From Pantoea sp. (GTDB taxonomy: Bacteria; Pseudomonadota; Gammaproteobacteria; Enterobacterales; Enterobacteriaceae), in the NCBI RefSeq assembly GCF_028283705.1, contig NZ_JAPWKD010000018.1:1-64000 (forward strand): a stretch of 64,000 nt of DNA, given 5' to 3'. A program made the position numbers and the translations under genes. The notes below the pieces were generated by a model that saw only the letters and a list, made by a program, of their open reading frames with translations, searched no databases and had not been told where the DNA came from. The stretch's first letter is position 1. Each line of letters opens with the position of its first letter. Below are positions 39,848 to 49,643 of the stretch, piece by piece.

Positions 39848-40651
39848 TCAACGCTCACGCCGCCAGGCTTCGGCGGTCAGGGCTTCGCCAAAGTGGCTGG
39901 CGATCAACCGTTTGGTCAGTTCATGCAGCGGGGAGGCCAGCACATCGGCGGTACCGCCACGCTCCACCACTTCGCCCTGATGCATCACCAGTACCTGGTC
40001 GCTGATGTGCTTCATCATGCCGATATGCTGGGTGACATAAATATAGGAGATACCGTGCTTCTCCTGGAGCTCCAGCATCAGGTTCACCAGTTGCGAACGC
40101 ATGGTCATATCCAGCGAGGCCAGCGCTTCATCTGCCACAATCACTTTGGGTTGCAGAATCAACGCACGCGCCAGCGCCAGACGTTGCTTCTGCCCGGGAG
40201 CCAGCATATGGGGGTAATAACCAGCATGATCGCGTAATAAGCCCACCTGGCGCAGCGTGGCAATGATGCGTTTTTCCCGCGCGTCGTCATCCAAATCGGT
40301 ATTCAGGCGCAGCGGGAAATCGAGGATCTGGCTGACGCGCTGGCGCGGGTTCAGCGACGTTGTCGGGTCCTGAAAAATCATGCGGATGCGCTGGCTACGA
40401 TAACCATAATCGCCATACTCCAACTGATGATCGTCAATCAGGATTTGTCCATCTGTGGGGGGAACCATGCCGCTCAGCATCTTCGCCAGCGTTGATTTAC
40501 CGGAACCATTTTCCCCGATAATCGCCAGCGTCTGTTTTTCGCGCAGGGTAAAACTGACTTCCTTCACCGCCTCGACATGCTGGCGGCGAAACAAACCGGT
40601 ACGGTAACGGAAGGTTTTGCTCAGATTGCGCACTTCCAGCAGCGTTTCCAT
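39848..40651 (-). CDS. sapF: SapF, ABC transporter ATPase
   Basis: This is the second ATPase of the SapABCDF transporter, linked to antimicrobial-peptide resistance and, for SapBCDF, to putrescine export in E. coli. The 267-residue protein (E. coli 268) has Walker A GENGSGKST, an LSGMVPP-type region, a signature-like APGQKQRLALARAL and Walker B VIVADEAL. It is the last gene of the operon, two bases after sapD. Confidence 0.96.
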   Translation of the reverse strand: METLLEVRNLSKTFRYRTGLFRRQHVEAVKEVSFTLREKQTLAIIGENGSGKSTLAKMLSGMVPPTDGQILIDDHQLEYGDYGYRSQRIRMIFQDPTTSLNPRQRVSQILDFPLRLNTDLDDDAREKRIIATLRQVGLLRDHAGYYPHMLAPGQKQRLALARALILQPKVIVADEALASLDMTMRSQLVNLMLELQEKHGISYIYVTQHIGMMKHISDQVLVMHQGEVVERGGTADVLASPLHELTKRLIASHFGEALTAEAWRRER

Positions 40652-40653
40652 GT

Positions 40654-41649
40654 TTACTGACCCTCCATATTCAGCGGGAAGTGGCAGGCAAACAGATGCG
40701 CTTTGTTGCCGCTAAGACGCGGTGTTTCGATGCATTTACGTTGCGCATAGGGGCAGCGTGGGCCAAGACGGCAGCCAATCGGTAAATGCTCCAGCGATGG
40801 GATGGCACCGGACAAGGTATTCAGGCGGCTTTTGTGCGGCAAAGCGCTACCAAAATCCGGCATCGCGCGGATTAGCGCCTGAGTATAAGGGTGATGCGGT
40901 GTCCCCATCAGGTCATCACTCTGCGCGGTTTCCACCGTCTGGCCGCAATACATCACGTTGATGCGATCGGCCCATTGACTCATGGTGCGCAGGTCATGGC
41001 TGATCAGCAAAATGGTGGTGTTGTTGTTCTGATTGAGGCGGCTGAGCAGGCGGAAAATCTGCGCCTGGGTGGTGGGTTCCATGGCGTTGGTCGGCTCATC
41101 GGCAATCAACAACCGTGGCTGGTTCGCCAGGGCGATAGCAATCATCACTTTCTGGCATTCACCCTCGGTCAGCTCGTAAGGAAAGCTGCGCATGATGTCT
41201 TTATGATCTTTGATACCGACGCGATGCAGCAACTCAATGGCACGCGCTTTGCGCCAGAACCACAACCGCTGATACCAGTGGCCTTTAAATGTCCAGCCAG
41301 GTATCGCCTGCATCAGCTGGCGACCAATGCTTTCCGAGGGGTCAAGACAGGACTGTGGCTCCTGAAAGATCATTGAGACGTTGTGACCGACAATGCGACG
41401 GCGTTCGCGCGGGGACAGGCGCAGCAGATCGATATCGTCGAAGCGCATACGGTCGGCGGTGACGCGCCAGTTATCTTTAGTGACGCCACAGATGGCTTTG
41501 GCGACCAGGCTCTTGCCGGAGCCAGATTCGCCCACCAGACCGCGCACTTCGCCTTCGGTGAGGGTCAGATTGATACGATCGACCGCCTTGACCGGGCCTT
41601 CTGCGGTCATAAATTCGATGGTCAGATTGCGGATATCGAGTAACGGCAT
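40654..41649 (-). CDS. sapD: SapD, ABC transporter ATPase
   Basis: SapD is the first ATPase of the Sap system and in E. coli is also needed for Trk potassium uptake. The 331-residue protein has Walker [23 protein letters not shown] as signature region, Walker [12 protein letters not shown] and the C-terminal oligopeptide-type extension with [15 protein letters not shown]. Its start overlaps the sapC stop by one base. Confidence 0.96.
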   Translation of the reverse strand: MPLLDIRNLTIEFMTAEGPVKAVDRINLTLTEGEVRGLVGESGSGKSLVAKAICGVTKDNWRVTADRMRFDDIDLLRLSPRERRRIVGHNVSMIFQEPQSCLDPSESIGRQLMQAIPGWTFKGHWYQRLWFWRKARAIELLHRVGIKDHKDIMRSFPYELTEGECQKVMIAIALANQPRLLIADEPTNAMEPTTQAQIFRLLSRLNQNNNTTILLISHDLRTMSQWADRINVMYCGQTVETAQSDDLMGTPHHPYTQALIRAMPDFGSALPHKSRLNTLSGAIPSLEHLPIGCRLGPRCPYAQRKCIETPRLSGNKAHLFACHFPLNMEGQ

Positions 41650-42539
41650 TATTCAGCTCCCGCTTCTACGGCGCGACGGATGCCGTCGCCCAGCAGGTTA
41701 ACAATCAATACACTCACCATCAGCGCAGCCCCGGGTAACATGACCGTCCAGGGGGCAACATAAATCAGTTCCAGCGAGTCACCCAGCATCGCGCCCCATT
41801 CGGGCGAGGGCAGCTGTGCGCCAAGATCGAGAAAACCGAGCGCGGCGATATCGAGAATCGCCATCGATAGCGAACGCGTAAATTCACTGACCAGCAGCGG
41901 GAGGACGTTAGGCAGTACCGCACTCCACAGGATATTGAAGTTACGCGCCCCATCCAGACGCAGTGCCACCACATACTCTTTTTCCATCTCATCGTGCACG
42001 GCGGTGTAGATTTCGCGCACCAGACGCGGGATCAACGCCAGCCACACGGCCAGCATGGCGTGTTCCAGCCGTGGGCCAAGAAACGCCACCACAATGATCG
42101 CCAGCAGCAACGAGGGGATCGACAGCAGTGTATCCAGTACGTGGTTCATCACTGCCGAACGCAGACCGTGGGTAATGCCAGCCAGCACGCCGAGCACCAG
42201 CGCGCAGATCGCCGCCAGCAGCGTAACCAGAATCGCCGAACCCACGGTTGGCGTCACACCGCTCAGCAATCGGCTAAGGACATCGCGGCCCAAATCGTCA
42301 GTGCCGAGGAAGAACGAGACATCGCCATAGCGTGACCATGAGGGCGGCAGTAACTGGTAGCCAAGGAACTGCTGATCGATACCATAGGGAGCCAGCAGGC
42401 CGCCAAACAGACACAGAAACAGGATGGCACCGAAGCCATATAAGCCGACCATTGCGCTGGTGTCGTGATAGAAGCGCTGCCAGCTGAGTCGGAAGGTGCC
42501 GGGCTGCCGTTTTTCGGCGTAGATATTATCGTAGGGCAT
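41649..42539 (-). CDS. sapC: SapC, ABC transporter permease
   Basis: SapC is an inner-membrane permease of the dipeptide/oligopeptide family, 296 residues with about five or six membrane segments. The coupling loop [20 protein letters not shown] and the N-terminal signature [17 protein letters not shown] are present. It overlaps sapB by 14 bases and sapD by one base, showing tight operon structure. Confidence 0.96.
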   Translation of the reverse strand: MPYDNIYAEKRQPGTFRLSWQRFYHDTSAMVGLYGFGAILFLCLFGGLLAPYGIDQQFLGYQLLPPSWSRYGDVSFFLGTDDLGRDVLSRLLSGVTPTVGSAILVTLLAAICALVLGVLAGITHGLRSAVMNHVLDTLLSIPSLLLAIIVVAFLGPRLEHAMLAVWLALIPRLVREIYTAVHDEMEKEYVVALRLDGARNFNILWSAVLPNVLPLLVSEFTRSLSMAILDIAALGFLDLGAQLPSPEWGAMLGDSLELIYVAPWTVMLPGAALMVSVLIVNLLGDGIRRAVEAGAE

Positions 42540-43491
42540 ACCATTCCTTATGTTTCAACGGGTTAAGCGCCGCGCCAACAATATCTGACAGAACGTTAAC
42601 TACGATCACCAGGCTGCCTACCACCATCACGCCGGCAGAAATCGCGGCATAATCCTGCTGGCGGATAGCATTGATCAGCCAGCGCCCCAGACCTGGCCAG
42701 TTGAACACCACTTCTGTAATCATTGCCAGCGTTAGCATGGTGGAGAACTGCAAACCCAGTCGGGGGATCACCGGGGGCAGCGCGTTATGCAGCACATGGC
42801 GGCGGATAATGGTAAAACGCGACAGCCCACGCGTCGCCGCCGCTTTAACGTAGTTTTTATCCATCACCTCGCTGGTGCTGCTACGCAACAGGCGAATAAC
42901 TTCGGTGGTCGGGGCAACGGCCAGCACCACCACCGGCAGGATCATATGGGTCAGGGTGCTGATCAGCATCTCATGTCGCCACGGTGAATGACTCAGCCAG
43001 GCATCAATCAGCGCGAAACCCGTGACGTTCTGCACCGGATAGAGCAAATCATACCGGCCAGATACCGGCAACCAGCCGAGGGTTAACGAGAAAAACATCG
43101 TGAAGAGTAATGCCAGCCAGAACACCGGCATGGAGAAACCAAGCAGTGCCAGCGCGCTAATCGCCTTGTCCTGCCATTTATTCCGCATCACCCCGGCACA
43201 GATCCCGAGCGGAATCCCGACCATCAGCGCCAGCATAAAGGCCAGAATGCACAGCTCCAGCGTGGCGGGAAACACCTCGCGTAGCTGGATATCAATCGAC
43301 TGGCCATTGGTACTGGACACCCCAAAATCAAACTGCAGCAGCCCCTTAAACCAGAACCACCAGGCATCAAACAAGGACGCGCCTTCCAGCGGGGCATTGG
43401 GGGTGAAATAGCTCAGGCTGAAGCTGACCAGCGACAGCAAAAACAGCGTGATGATCAACAACAGCAGGCGACGCAATATATAGATGATCAT
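42526..43491 (-). CDS. sapB: SapB, ABC transporter permease
   Basis: SapB pairs with SapC to form the channel. The 321-residue protein (as in E. coli) has an N-terminal membrane helix ([20 protein letters not shown]), five further segments and the coupling loop [20 protein letters not shown]. It begins two bases after sapA ends. Confidence 0.96.
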   Translation of the reverse strand: MIIYILRRLLLLIITLFLLSLVSFSLSYFTPNAPLEGASLFDAWWFWFKGLLQFDFGVSSTNGQSIDIQLREVFPATLELCILAFMLALMVGIPLGICAGVMRNKWQDKAISALALLGFSMPVFWLALLFTMFFSLTLGWLPVSGRYDLLYPVQNVTGFALIDAWLSHSPWRHEMLISTLTHMILPVVVLAVAPTTEVIRLLRSSTSEVMDKNYVKAAATRGLSRFTIIRRHVLHNALPPVIPRLGLQFSTMLTLAMITEVVFNWPGLGRWLINAIRQQDYAAISAGVMVVGSLVIVVNVLSDIVGAALNPLKHKEWYALR

Positions 43492-43493
43492 GC

Positions 43494-45116
43494 TTATTCC
43501 TCGCTGCTTTCATCACGATAAACGCCTGCGAATGAGGCGTTACCAAACGGACTCAGCACCAGGCCTTTAATATCATGGCGATAGGCCTGCAAACGTAGTG
43601 ACGACGCCAGTGGCAGCACCGGCAGCTCCTGCGCCAGCATCTGCTGCGCTTTATCGTAACTTTCAATGCGCGCCGCGAGCTGTTGTGACAGCAGGGCCTG
43701 TTGCAGCACCTCATCAAAGGCGGGTGAGCACCAATGCGCGTAATTGGTTTGCGAGCGAATCGCCGCGCAGCTCAGGAGCGGACGGAAGAAACTGTCGGGG
43801 TCGTTACTGTCGGTGGCCCAGCCGGTGAGGGTAATATCATGGTTCATGGACATCAGCTGAGCTTCCTGAAAACGACCCTCCACCGGGACGATGGTGACGC
43901 GCACCCCGACCTGCGCCAGATCGGCCTGTAACAACTCAGCGGTTTTCAGCGGGCTGGGGTTCCACGACTGCGACGCAGTGGGCACCACCAGGCGCAAATG
44001 CAGATCCTCCACACCCAGCGCCTTCAGGGTTTCCCGCGCTTTGGCCGGGTTATATTCGGTAACACGCGCGTTATTATCATACGCCCACGAGGCGCGCGGC
44101 AGAATCGATGCAGCGGTTTCAGCGGTGCCGTAATAAATCGACTCCATCAAACGTTCATTGTTTATCGCCAGCGCCAGCGCGTGCCGCACTTCAGGTCGAT
44201 CCAGCGGCGGTTTACGGGTGTTAAAGGCCAGATAAGCGATATTCATGCCGGGACGCAGCGTCATACGTAAACGTGGGTCGTCGCGCAGAATATTGAGCTG
44301 GCTGGCAGCGGGATAGGCCAGCACGTCACATTCACCGGTCAGCAATTTCGACAGACGACCGGTGCCACCGACGCCGAGATCGATCACCACCTGCTGGAGA
44401 CGTGGCACTCCGCGCCAGTATTGCGGGTTGCGCGCCAGACGCAGATATTGCCCGGTACGGTATTCGCTGAGCTGGAATGGGCCTGTGCCAACGGGTTCAC
44501 GATCCAGTTTCTCCTGCTGACCTTTGGCCGTCAGTTGATCGGCATACTCTTTGGAGAGCACTGGCGCGTAATGGGTGGCGAGATGCCACAAGAACGAGGC
44601 ATCCGGACTGTTCAGGCGAATCTCGACGGTATCATCATCGAGTTTTTTCACGCTCTGCACCGAGTCCGCAAATTGCAGGCTATCAAAATAAGGGTAGCTG
44701 CCGCCGTTAACGTTATGCCATGGATGCTGACGATCAAACATACGGGCAAAGCTGAACACCACATCGTCGGCATTCATTTTTCGTGTCGGCGTAAACCAGT
44801 TGGTGTGCTGAAAGGCAACATCTTTACGCAGGTGGAAGCGATACGTTGCGCCGTTATCACGCACTTCCCAGCTTTGTGCCAGGTCGGGTATCAGCCGATA
44901 GGTATAGGGATCGACATCAAGCAAGCGATCGTAAAGCTGCGCGGCAAGGGTATCGACCACTAACCCGCTGCTGGCCAGCTGCGGGTTGAAGGTATTCACC
45001 GTGCCGTTGACGCAATAAACGAAGCCGGTATGGCGAATATCGTTCGCAGGCAGCGCCCATGCAGACGCACTCAATACGCTGAGGCCGAGCAACAGCGTGG
45101 GGAATAATTTTGGCAT
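43494..45116 (-). CDS. sapA: SapA, periplasmic peptide-binding protein
   Basis: SapA is the family-5 solute-binding protein of the Sap transporter and binds cationic antimicrobial peptides and haem-type ligands in some species. The start [20 protein letters not shown] gives a clean Sec signal peptide (cleavage after AWA, about residue 21) and 540 residues; a 20-codon upstream extension lacks signal character. The family block [19 protein letters not shown] is present. It is first in the operon and divergent from ryhB. Confidence 0.95.
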   Translation of the reverse strand: MPKLFPTLLLGLSVLSASAWALPANDIRHTGFVYCVNGTVNTFNPQLASSGLVVDTLAAQLYDRLLDVDPYTYRLIPDLAQSWEVRDNGATYRFHLRKDVAFQHTNWFTPTRKMNADDVVFSFARMFDRQHPWHNVNGGSYPYFDSLQFADSVQSVKKLDDDTVEIRLNSPDASFLWHLATHYAPVLSKEYADQLTAKGQQEKLDREPVGTGPFQLSEYRTGQYLRLARNPQYWRGVPRLQQVVIDLGVGGTGRLSKLLTGECDVLAYPAASQLNILRDDPRLRMTLRPGMNIAYLAFNTRKPPLDRPEVRHALALAINNERLMESIYYGTAETAASILPRASWAYDNNARVTEYNPAKARETLKALGVEDLHLRLVVPTASQSWNPSPLKTAELLQADLAQVGVRVTIVPVEGRFQEAQLMSMNHDITLTGWATDSNDPDSFFRPLLSCAAIRSQTNYAHWCSPAFDEVLQQALLSQQLAARIESYDKAQQMLAQELPVLPLASSLRLQAYRHDIKGLVLSPFGNASFAGVYRDESSEE

Positions 45117-45244
45117 AGAACTCAACGATTCTGAGGCAATAGCGAGAGTGTATCGCAAACGCTGGGTACTCCCCAAATTAAGGACAGTTATGGTGTCTTT
45201 TTCAGCAAACCGAGGGTGGGGTAATCACAACGTTAGTGTGGAGA

Positions 45245-45297
45245 TGAGAAAAATTCTCAATTAGGGGTTTACAGATGATAATAAGAATGATTATTAT
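45245..45297 (+). promoter_or_regulatory. ryhB promoter with two Fur-type boxes
   Basis: GATAATAAGAATGATTATT (45277-45295) matches the 19-base Fur consensus at 15 positions and overlaps the promoter: TTACAG (-35, 45269-45274), 17 bases, TATTAT (-10, 45292-45297). A second palindrome, TGAGAA-AAA-TTCTCA (45245-45259), is a weaker Fur-like site upstream. Iron-dependent repression by Fur is inferred; the -10/Fur overlap resembles the E. coli ryhB promoter. Confidence 0.85.
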
Positions 45298-45303
45298 TCT
45301 TCT

Positions 45304-45393
45304 GCGCTTCGACGGTGGCTCTACCGAAGAAGAGCACGACATTGCTCACATTGCTTCCAGTATTTGTTGCCCGCTTATAGCGGGCTTTTTTTT
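45304..45393 (+). ncRNA. ryhB: RyhB small regulatory RNA
   Basis: RyhB is the Hfq-dependent sRNA that, when iron is scarce, represses mRNAs of iron-using proteins. The conserved seed/core is present (AGCACGACATTGCTCACATT, then GCTTCCAGTATT, from 45332). A 5' hairpin (CTTC...GAAG with inner GGT/ACC) precedes it, and a Rho-independent terminator ends it: GCCCGC-TTATA-GCGGGC (45369-45385) plus eight T residues. The length of 90 nt equals E. coli RyhB. The 5' end is set from the -10 position and by alignment to the E. coli GCG start. In E. coli ryhB lies between yhhX and yhhY; here it lies next to sapA. Confidence 0.93.
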
Positions 45394-45394
45394 C

Positions 45395-45515
45395 TTCATA
45401 TTTTGCGCTGTAGCTGTGTTGGCTGCACTCGTTCGCCCTCCTGGTCACATACTTATGTATGCTCCCAGGGACTTGCTCCCTTGCCGCCTTGCTACAGCGC
45501 AAACTATTTCGAAAA
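45395..45515. repeat. ERIC-like palindromic repeat
   Basis: TTTGCGCTGTAGC (45402-45414) is the exact inverted complement of GCTACAGCGCAAA (45491-45503). The interior (TTGGCTGCACTCGTTCGCCC, CATACTTATGTATGCTCC and CTTGCCGCCTT) follows the enterobacterial repetitive intergenic consensus. The element starts just after the RyhB T-run and ends about 50 bases before the toxin-like gene. A transcript through it would form one long hairpin. Confidence 0.85.
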
Positions 45516-45563
45516 CCTGTGCAGTAAACTCTCATAGTGAACGTTATTATCATGGAGGCGTTT

Positions 45564-48479
45564 ATGACGAGGATATCATCAACAGCTGTAGGGATACCGA
45601 GGACAGCTGCCGGTTCGCGCAGAGGCTCGAAAGTTAAGGATTCAACGACCATCCTGTTAAACGGCAAAGCCTGCAAGGTCAGCTTCGAAAATATCACCGC
45701 AGCAAAACCAGCATCGGTTCGTAAACATTATTTCAAACCCGGACGCTATTTTTTTACTGGCGCGTTAACAACGGGGGCCATCGCCACGGCGGTGTGTAGC
45801 ACACCGTTATATTCACCATCGGGCAGGCCACAGCAAATCGCAGCCCGAACGTCCGGCGTTACCATACATGCGCCACCGGTAAAGGCAATATCACAACCGG
45901 CCCCGGTTTCCGGGTATCATAATAAAAGTCAGAAACCTCTTCCCTTGAGAAAAGCTGTTGTCAGGCACCATTACCAGGTTATTTCGGCCCTCAACCCGGC
46001 TAAGCACCATCCTGTAAAATCCCGGGCGCGTGATGCACCAGTGATCAATGTCCGTTCTGATAATCCTGCCCAGACAGCAATTCATGTTTTGAATCGTCCG
46101 CATGAAGAAAAACACAGACTAATCAGGAACGATAAAGACGTTGAACGCACCCGGACACGCAATCGGCAGCAACAACGGGATGATAAAACCAGACGTGAAT
46201 TGGGTGACACAGCAGACTGGCGTTTATTACCACACGATAATCAGATAAGAAATGTCCGGTCACTTCCTGTCAGACAGATGCAAACGACATCAGCCCCTTT
46301 TAATCCTGTCGATGTCATTATTATCAGGAGACTGGATGAAGGAATTAAAACCCAATATACCCTCCTGGATATTACCGGTCTTTTGACGGAAGCCTTTAAA
46401 CGACCGGTTGAATCATTTATTAGCGCGGCAATTGAACTCTATCAATATGCTTCCGCCAGGCTTTTAGAAACCAAAACTGAACAGGCTTTGAAATCATTGG
46501 CTATCCAGCTTGGAAAAATAGAATCCCTCGCCAGCTCACTGCATCCGGCCGGACTCATCAGGAGTTCTCTGGGATCTATCTTTTCATTGATAAATGATCA
46601 TCTTGCGGGAAGGGCGGTTGACCGAAACGAACTGGAGTCTGCGCTGATGGATCTTTTGAATGTCAGGTTCACCGCAGGTCTCCAGGAAACCGCTGAATAT
46701 AAGCGCGGGGATGTTGGCTGGCAAACGGAACATGTCCTGCTCTTACCAGAAATGAAAACATTTTCATGGCCGGAGAAAACCCTTAAATCTTATGATTATG
46801 GGGAAGGAATGATCCTGTGGCGCGATGAGAATGAGGATTTATATCTGCGGATTAAAGAATCGGATAATACGTATAAATATGTGAATGTTTTTTTTGAAGG
46901 TGATTTCCTTACCGTGAAGGAGAAGAGTAATCACCCCATATATGGCTCACAGCAGAAAAGCTATTTTTTTGATAAGGATGCAGGTTGGGTTTACGACAGA
47001 AAAGCCTTCAGAAGTTTAGATAATCTTCCTGAAATCGCCAGTAAACTTTCTGGTATCGGAGGGCTCAGTCGTATTCAGGGTTATCCAGGGGTGTATTTTC
47101 AGGAAAAAACCAGGCAGTACTTCTTGCGCATTGGGCAAAAAGAGGGACAGGCTGAGTATATAGAGGTTGTCGTGGACGGTCAGGGTTTTACGACGCCAAA
47201 ACGGCATTTTAATGATGTGAATTCGTTTAAGAAAGGGGGGTTAAGTCAGACGAAGTTTATCTATAATGAAAAAATGAAACAATGGAAAAGAAGCGAAATA
47301 ACCTCGCCAGTTTTTGATCATACCATACCGAAAGAACTAAAGCTGAAATTATCCCGTGAGCTGAATTTAACGCCAGTCACTGAATTACCAGAAGTTTATG
47401 GAACAAATGACGGAAAAAGTTATCTCAGAACGGGAAATACTAATGGCAGGGATTCTTATGTTGCGATCGATATATTAGAAAATAAACGGGTGCAAATAAA
47501 ATTGCCATCCAGTTACATCCAACCTGAAGGTGCATCACCACTGGCGTATACTTTCGATGGTGAAAAGGGGCAATGGAAACTTGACGAAAGGATCATGGGT
47601 GGCGGGGCGGGCATGTCCAGTATCCCGGAAAATTTAGAAGGTGAAATTATATGGGGCAGGGATGATGCCACAGACGATGTAATAAAAAGAAACAGAGTGG
47701 TGGCTGAAGGGAAGAATAGCATCGGGCAAAATAATATTGCGCATAAAATTGCGATAGTACAGGCGATTAGAAATTTTGAAATGACTCTCGACAGAGTTGA
47801 ACCTTTGCTTGCCGCTAAAGATATCAGAGCCAGAGAGGTCATTTCTGAATATCTTGGTATTCAACCAAATGGAGTCAGTGATGCTATCTTCGCTGAAGTA
47901 ACTAAAATCGTATCAGAACTGAGAGAAGCACAAAAATGGCTGGCTGATGAAGACAAGAGCGTGCTGGAGTTAGAGTACCAGGGGGGAATAAAAGCCAATG
48001 CCGTCTATTATCCCTTGCTAAATAAAATCGGCCTTCCTGAATTGTTCTGGTCAAAAAACATATGGGAACAGGCGCAGATACTTATCCATGAGTCGGTACA
48101 TGCTAAAGTTACTAAGGGAGAGGGTACAGGCACGGAACCGTTGCCGGATAATTATTACGTTGGCGCACCCGTAACAGAAAAGGATTTTTGTAATTCTAAT
48201 TGTAATTTCATCGTTAAGACGATTCCGCTGGAAGACAAAATTGAAATACGGAGACAATGGCACCGCTCTATCGCCAGCAGCAGAGCGAAGCATTATCTTC
48301 AGTTCTCAGATAAACAACGTGAAGGGTTTATCGCCGCAATGCAGGCCAGCACTTATGACGAGGCGATAACCACATTTATCAATAACAGTAAGTTAAGGCG
48401 TGAATTTATTCTCTACAACCCCGATACCGTATCCGATATGGTGCTGGAAATTGCCGAGTTTGCGGAGGCGAAACGTTAA
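45564..48479 (+). CDS. Uncharacterised large protein with C-terminal HExxH metalloprotease-like motif; putative toxin/effector
   Basis: I recognise no named homologue for this 971-residue protein. The start is the ATG with GGAGG five bases upstream; GTG and ATG codons further up are poorer. Visible parts are: a hydrophobic segment (about 62-82) after a short basic N-terminus; a basic, low-complexity stretch (about 85-250); a helical region (about 265-400); three degenerate repeats of about 95 residues starting near 412, 505 and 606 (each with YLRI/YFLRI/YLRT, a YV/YI strand, then YxFDxxxGW-like ends); and a C-terminal domain with HESVH at 842-846 followed by GTEPLPDNYYVG (856-867). HExxH is a zinc-protease signature, and the following GT...D..YxG recalls M35-type aspzincins. 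Base composition is AT-rich with many ATA/AGA codons, unlike the flanking sap and psp genes, which suggests transfer. No secretion genes are adjacent. A catalytically inactive structural protein remains possible. Confidence 0.7.
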   Translation: MTRISSTAVGIPRTAAGSRRGSKVKDSTTILLNGKACKVSFENITAAKPASVRKHYFKPGRYFFTGALTTGAIATAVCSTPLYSPSGRPQQIAARTSGVTIHAPPVKAISQPAPVSGYHNKSQKPLPLRKAVVRHHYQVISALNPAKHHPVKSRARDAPVINVRSDNPAQTAIHVLNRPHEEKHRLIRNDKDVERTRTRNRQQQRDDKTRRELGDTADWRLLPHDNQIRNVRSLPVRQMQTTSAPFNPVDVIIIRRLDEGIKTQYTLLDITGLLTEAFKRPVESFISAAIELYQYASARLLETKTEQALKSLAIQLGKIESLASSLHPAGLIRSSLGSIFSLINDHLAGRAVDRNELESALMDLLNVRFTAGLQETAEYKRGDVGWQTEHVLLLPEMKTFSWPEKTLKSYDYGEGMILWRDENEDLYLRIKESDNTYKYVNVFFEGDFLTVKEKSNHPIYGSQQKSYFFDKDAGWVYDRKAFRSLDNLPEIASKLSGIGGLSRIQGYPGVYFQEKTRQYFLRIGQKEGQAEYIEVVVDGQGFTTPKRHFNDVNSFKKGGLSQTKFIYNEKMKQWKRSEITSPVFDHTIPKELKLKLSRELNLTPVTELPEVYGTNDGKSYLRTGNTNGRDSYVAIDILENKRVQIKLPSSYIQPEGASPLAYTFDGEKGQWKLDERIMGGGAGMSSIPENLEGEIIWGRDDATDDVIKRNRVVAEGKNSIGQNNIAHKIAIVQAIRNFEMTLDRVEPLLAAKDIRAREVISEYLGIQPNGVSDAIFAEVTKIVSELREAQKWLADEDKSVLELEYQGGIKANAVYYPLLNKIGLPELFWSKNIWEQAQILIHESVHAKVTKGEGTGTEPLPDNYYVGAPVTEKDFCNSNCNFIVKTIPLEDKIEIRRQWHRSIASSRAKHYLQFSDKQREGFIAAMQASTYDEAITTFINNSKLRREFILYNPDTVSDMVLEIAEFAEAKR

Positions 48480-48484
48480 CGGTT

Positions 48485-49480
48485 TTATCCTTCATCCCGC
48501 AGCTGAATACCATGCTTTTTCATCATCGCCCGCAACTGATGGTAGGTCACGCCAAGTAAATCCGCCGCCCGGCGCTGGTTATATTTCGCCTCCGCCAGGC
48601 TGCGTTCCACCAGCTGACGTTCCTGCTGGTTCTGCCACTGACGCAGATCGAGTGGCAGAGCGGGCTGGCTGCTTTCAGTACTGGCGGCAACCGAAACCGA
48701 CGCACTGCGCGGGGCAAACGGGTTAATAATGATGTTATCCAGCGGCTCCTCAATGCTGTGATGGCGGTATACCGAACGTTCTACCACGTTTTTCAGTTCG
48801 CGCACATTACCCGGCCAGTTGTAGTGCAACAGCGCCTGTTGCGCCTGTTCACTGAAGCCGGGGAACAGCGGCAGACCCAGCTCGCGGCACATCTGAATGG
48901 CAAAATGTTCTGCCATTACCAGGATATCACTGCGGCGCTCGCGCAGCGGTGGCAGCTGGACGACGTCAAAGGCGAGACGATCGAGCAGGTCCGCGCGGAA
49001 TTTGCCTTCCGCTGCCAGCGCAGGCAGATCTTCATTGGTGGCGCACACCAGACGGACATTGACCTGTAGTGACTGGTTGCCGCCGACGCGCTCCAGCTGC
49101 CCATATTCAATGACGCGCAGCAATTTTTCCTGCACCAGCATGGGCGCTGTCGCCAGTTCATCGAGAAACAGCGTGCCGCCATCGGCGCGTTCAAAACGAC
49201 CGAGATGGCGTTTCTGCGCACCGGTAAAGGCACCGGCTTCATGGCCGAACAGTTCAGAATCGAGCAGATTTTCATTCAATGCGGCGCAGTTAAGGGAGAT
49301 GAAAGGACCCTGCCAGCGATCGGATAAATAATGTAAACGGCTGGCAATCAGCTCCTTACCGGTACCGCGTTCGCCAATCACCAGTACCGGTTTTTCCAGC
49401 GGGGCGAGCCGCGAAACCTGTTCCAGCACTTCAAGAAAGTTGTTGGATTCGCCCAGCAGGTTGTCATTACCATTTGCCAT
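48485..49480 (-). CDS. pspF: Sigma-54 activator of the phage-shock operon
   Basis: PspF is the AAA+ enhancer-binding protein that drives psp transcription with RNA polymerase sigma-54; PspA inhibits it. The protein (331 aa from this ATG) has no N-terminal receiver domain, as expected. It carries Walker A GERGTGKE, the sigma-54 contact loop GAFTGA, Walker B GGTLFLDEL and a C-terminal Fis-type HTH (YNQRRAADLLGVTYHQLRAM). It is divergent from pspA. The frame is open five codons upstream (MVKFI); MANGNDN aligns better with E. coli. Confidence 0.96.
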   Translation of the reverse strand: MANGNDNLLGESNNFLEVLEQVSRLAPLEKPVLVIGERGTGKELIASRLHYLSDRWQGPFISLNCAALNENLLDSELFGHEAGAFTGAQKRHLGRFERADGGTLFLDELATAPMLVQEKLLRVIEYGQLERVGGNQSLQVNVRLVCATNEDLPALAAEGKFRADLLDRLAFDVVQLPPLRERRSDILVMAEHFAIQMCRELGLPLFPGFSEQAQQALLHYNWPGNVRELKNVVERSVYRHHSIEEPLDNIIINPFAPRSASVSVAASTESSQPALPLDLRQWQNQQERQLVERSLAEAKYNQRRAADLLGVTYHQLRAMMKKHGIQLRDEG

Positions 49481-49577
49481 GATGAATTTCACCATCAGTT
49501 AATCAATTTCACTACCTTATGCGAATGCTGGCGGGATGTAAAACAATCAAGATCAATAAATTCATACAGTTAAAAAC

Positions 49578-49593
49578 TGGCACGCCTTTTGTA
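49578..49593 (+). promoter_or_regulatory. Sigma-54 promoter of pspA
   Basis: TGGCACGCCTTTTGTA has the -24 GG and the -12 TTGT element seen in the E. coli pspA promoter (TGGCACGCAAATTGTA). It lies about 50 bases before pspA, with an AT-rich stretch upstream (ATCAAGATCAATAAATTC) that could bind IHF, and then the region expected to hold PspF sites. Confidence 0.88.
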
Positions 49594-49643
49594 TTAGTGA
49601 TGAGCGTCTTACGCAACCACATTACACTCTGAGGAACATCATT

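Noticed and set aside
45275-45637. Plus-strand 120-codon ORF rich in Ile at its start, resembling an attenuator leader peptide
   Set aside because: It runs over the Fur box, all of ryhB, the terminator and the ERIC palindrome. The Ile run is the translated Fur box.
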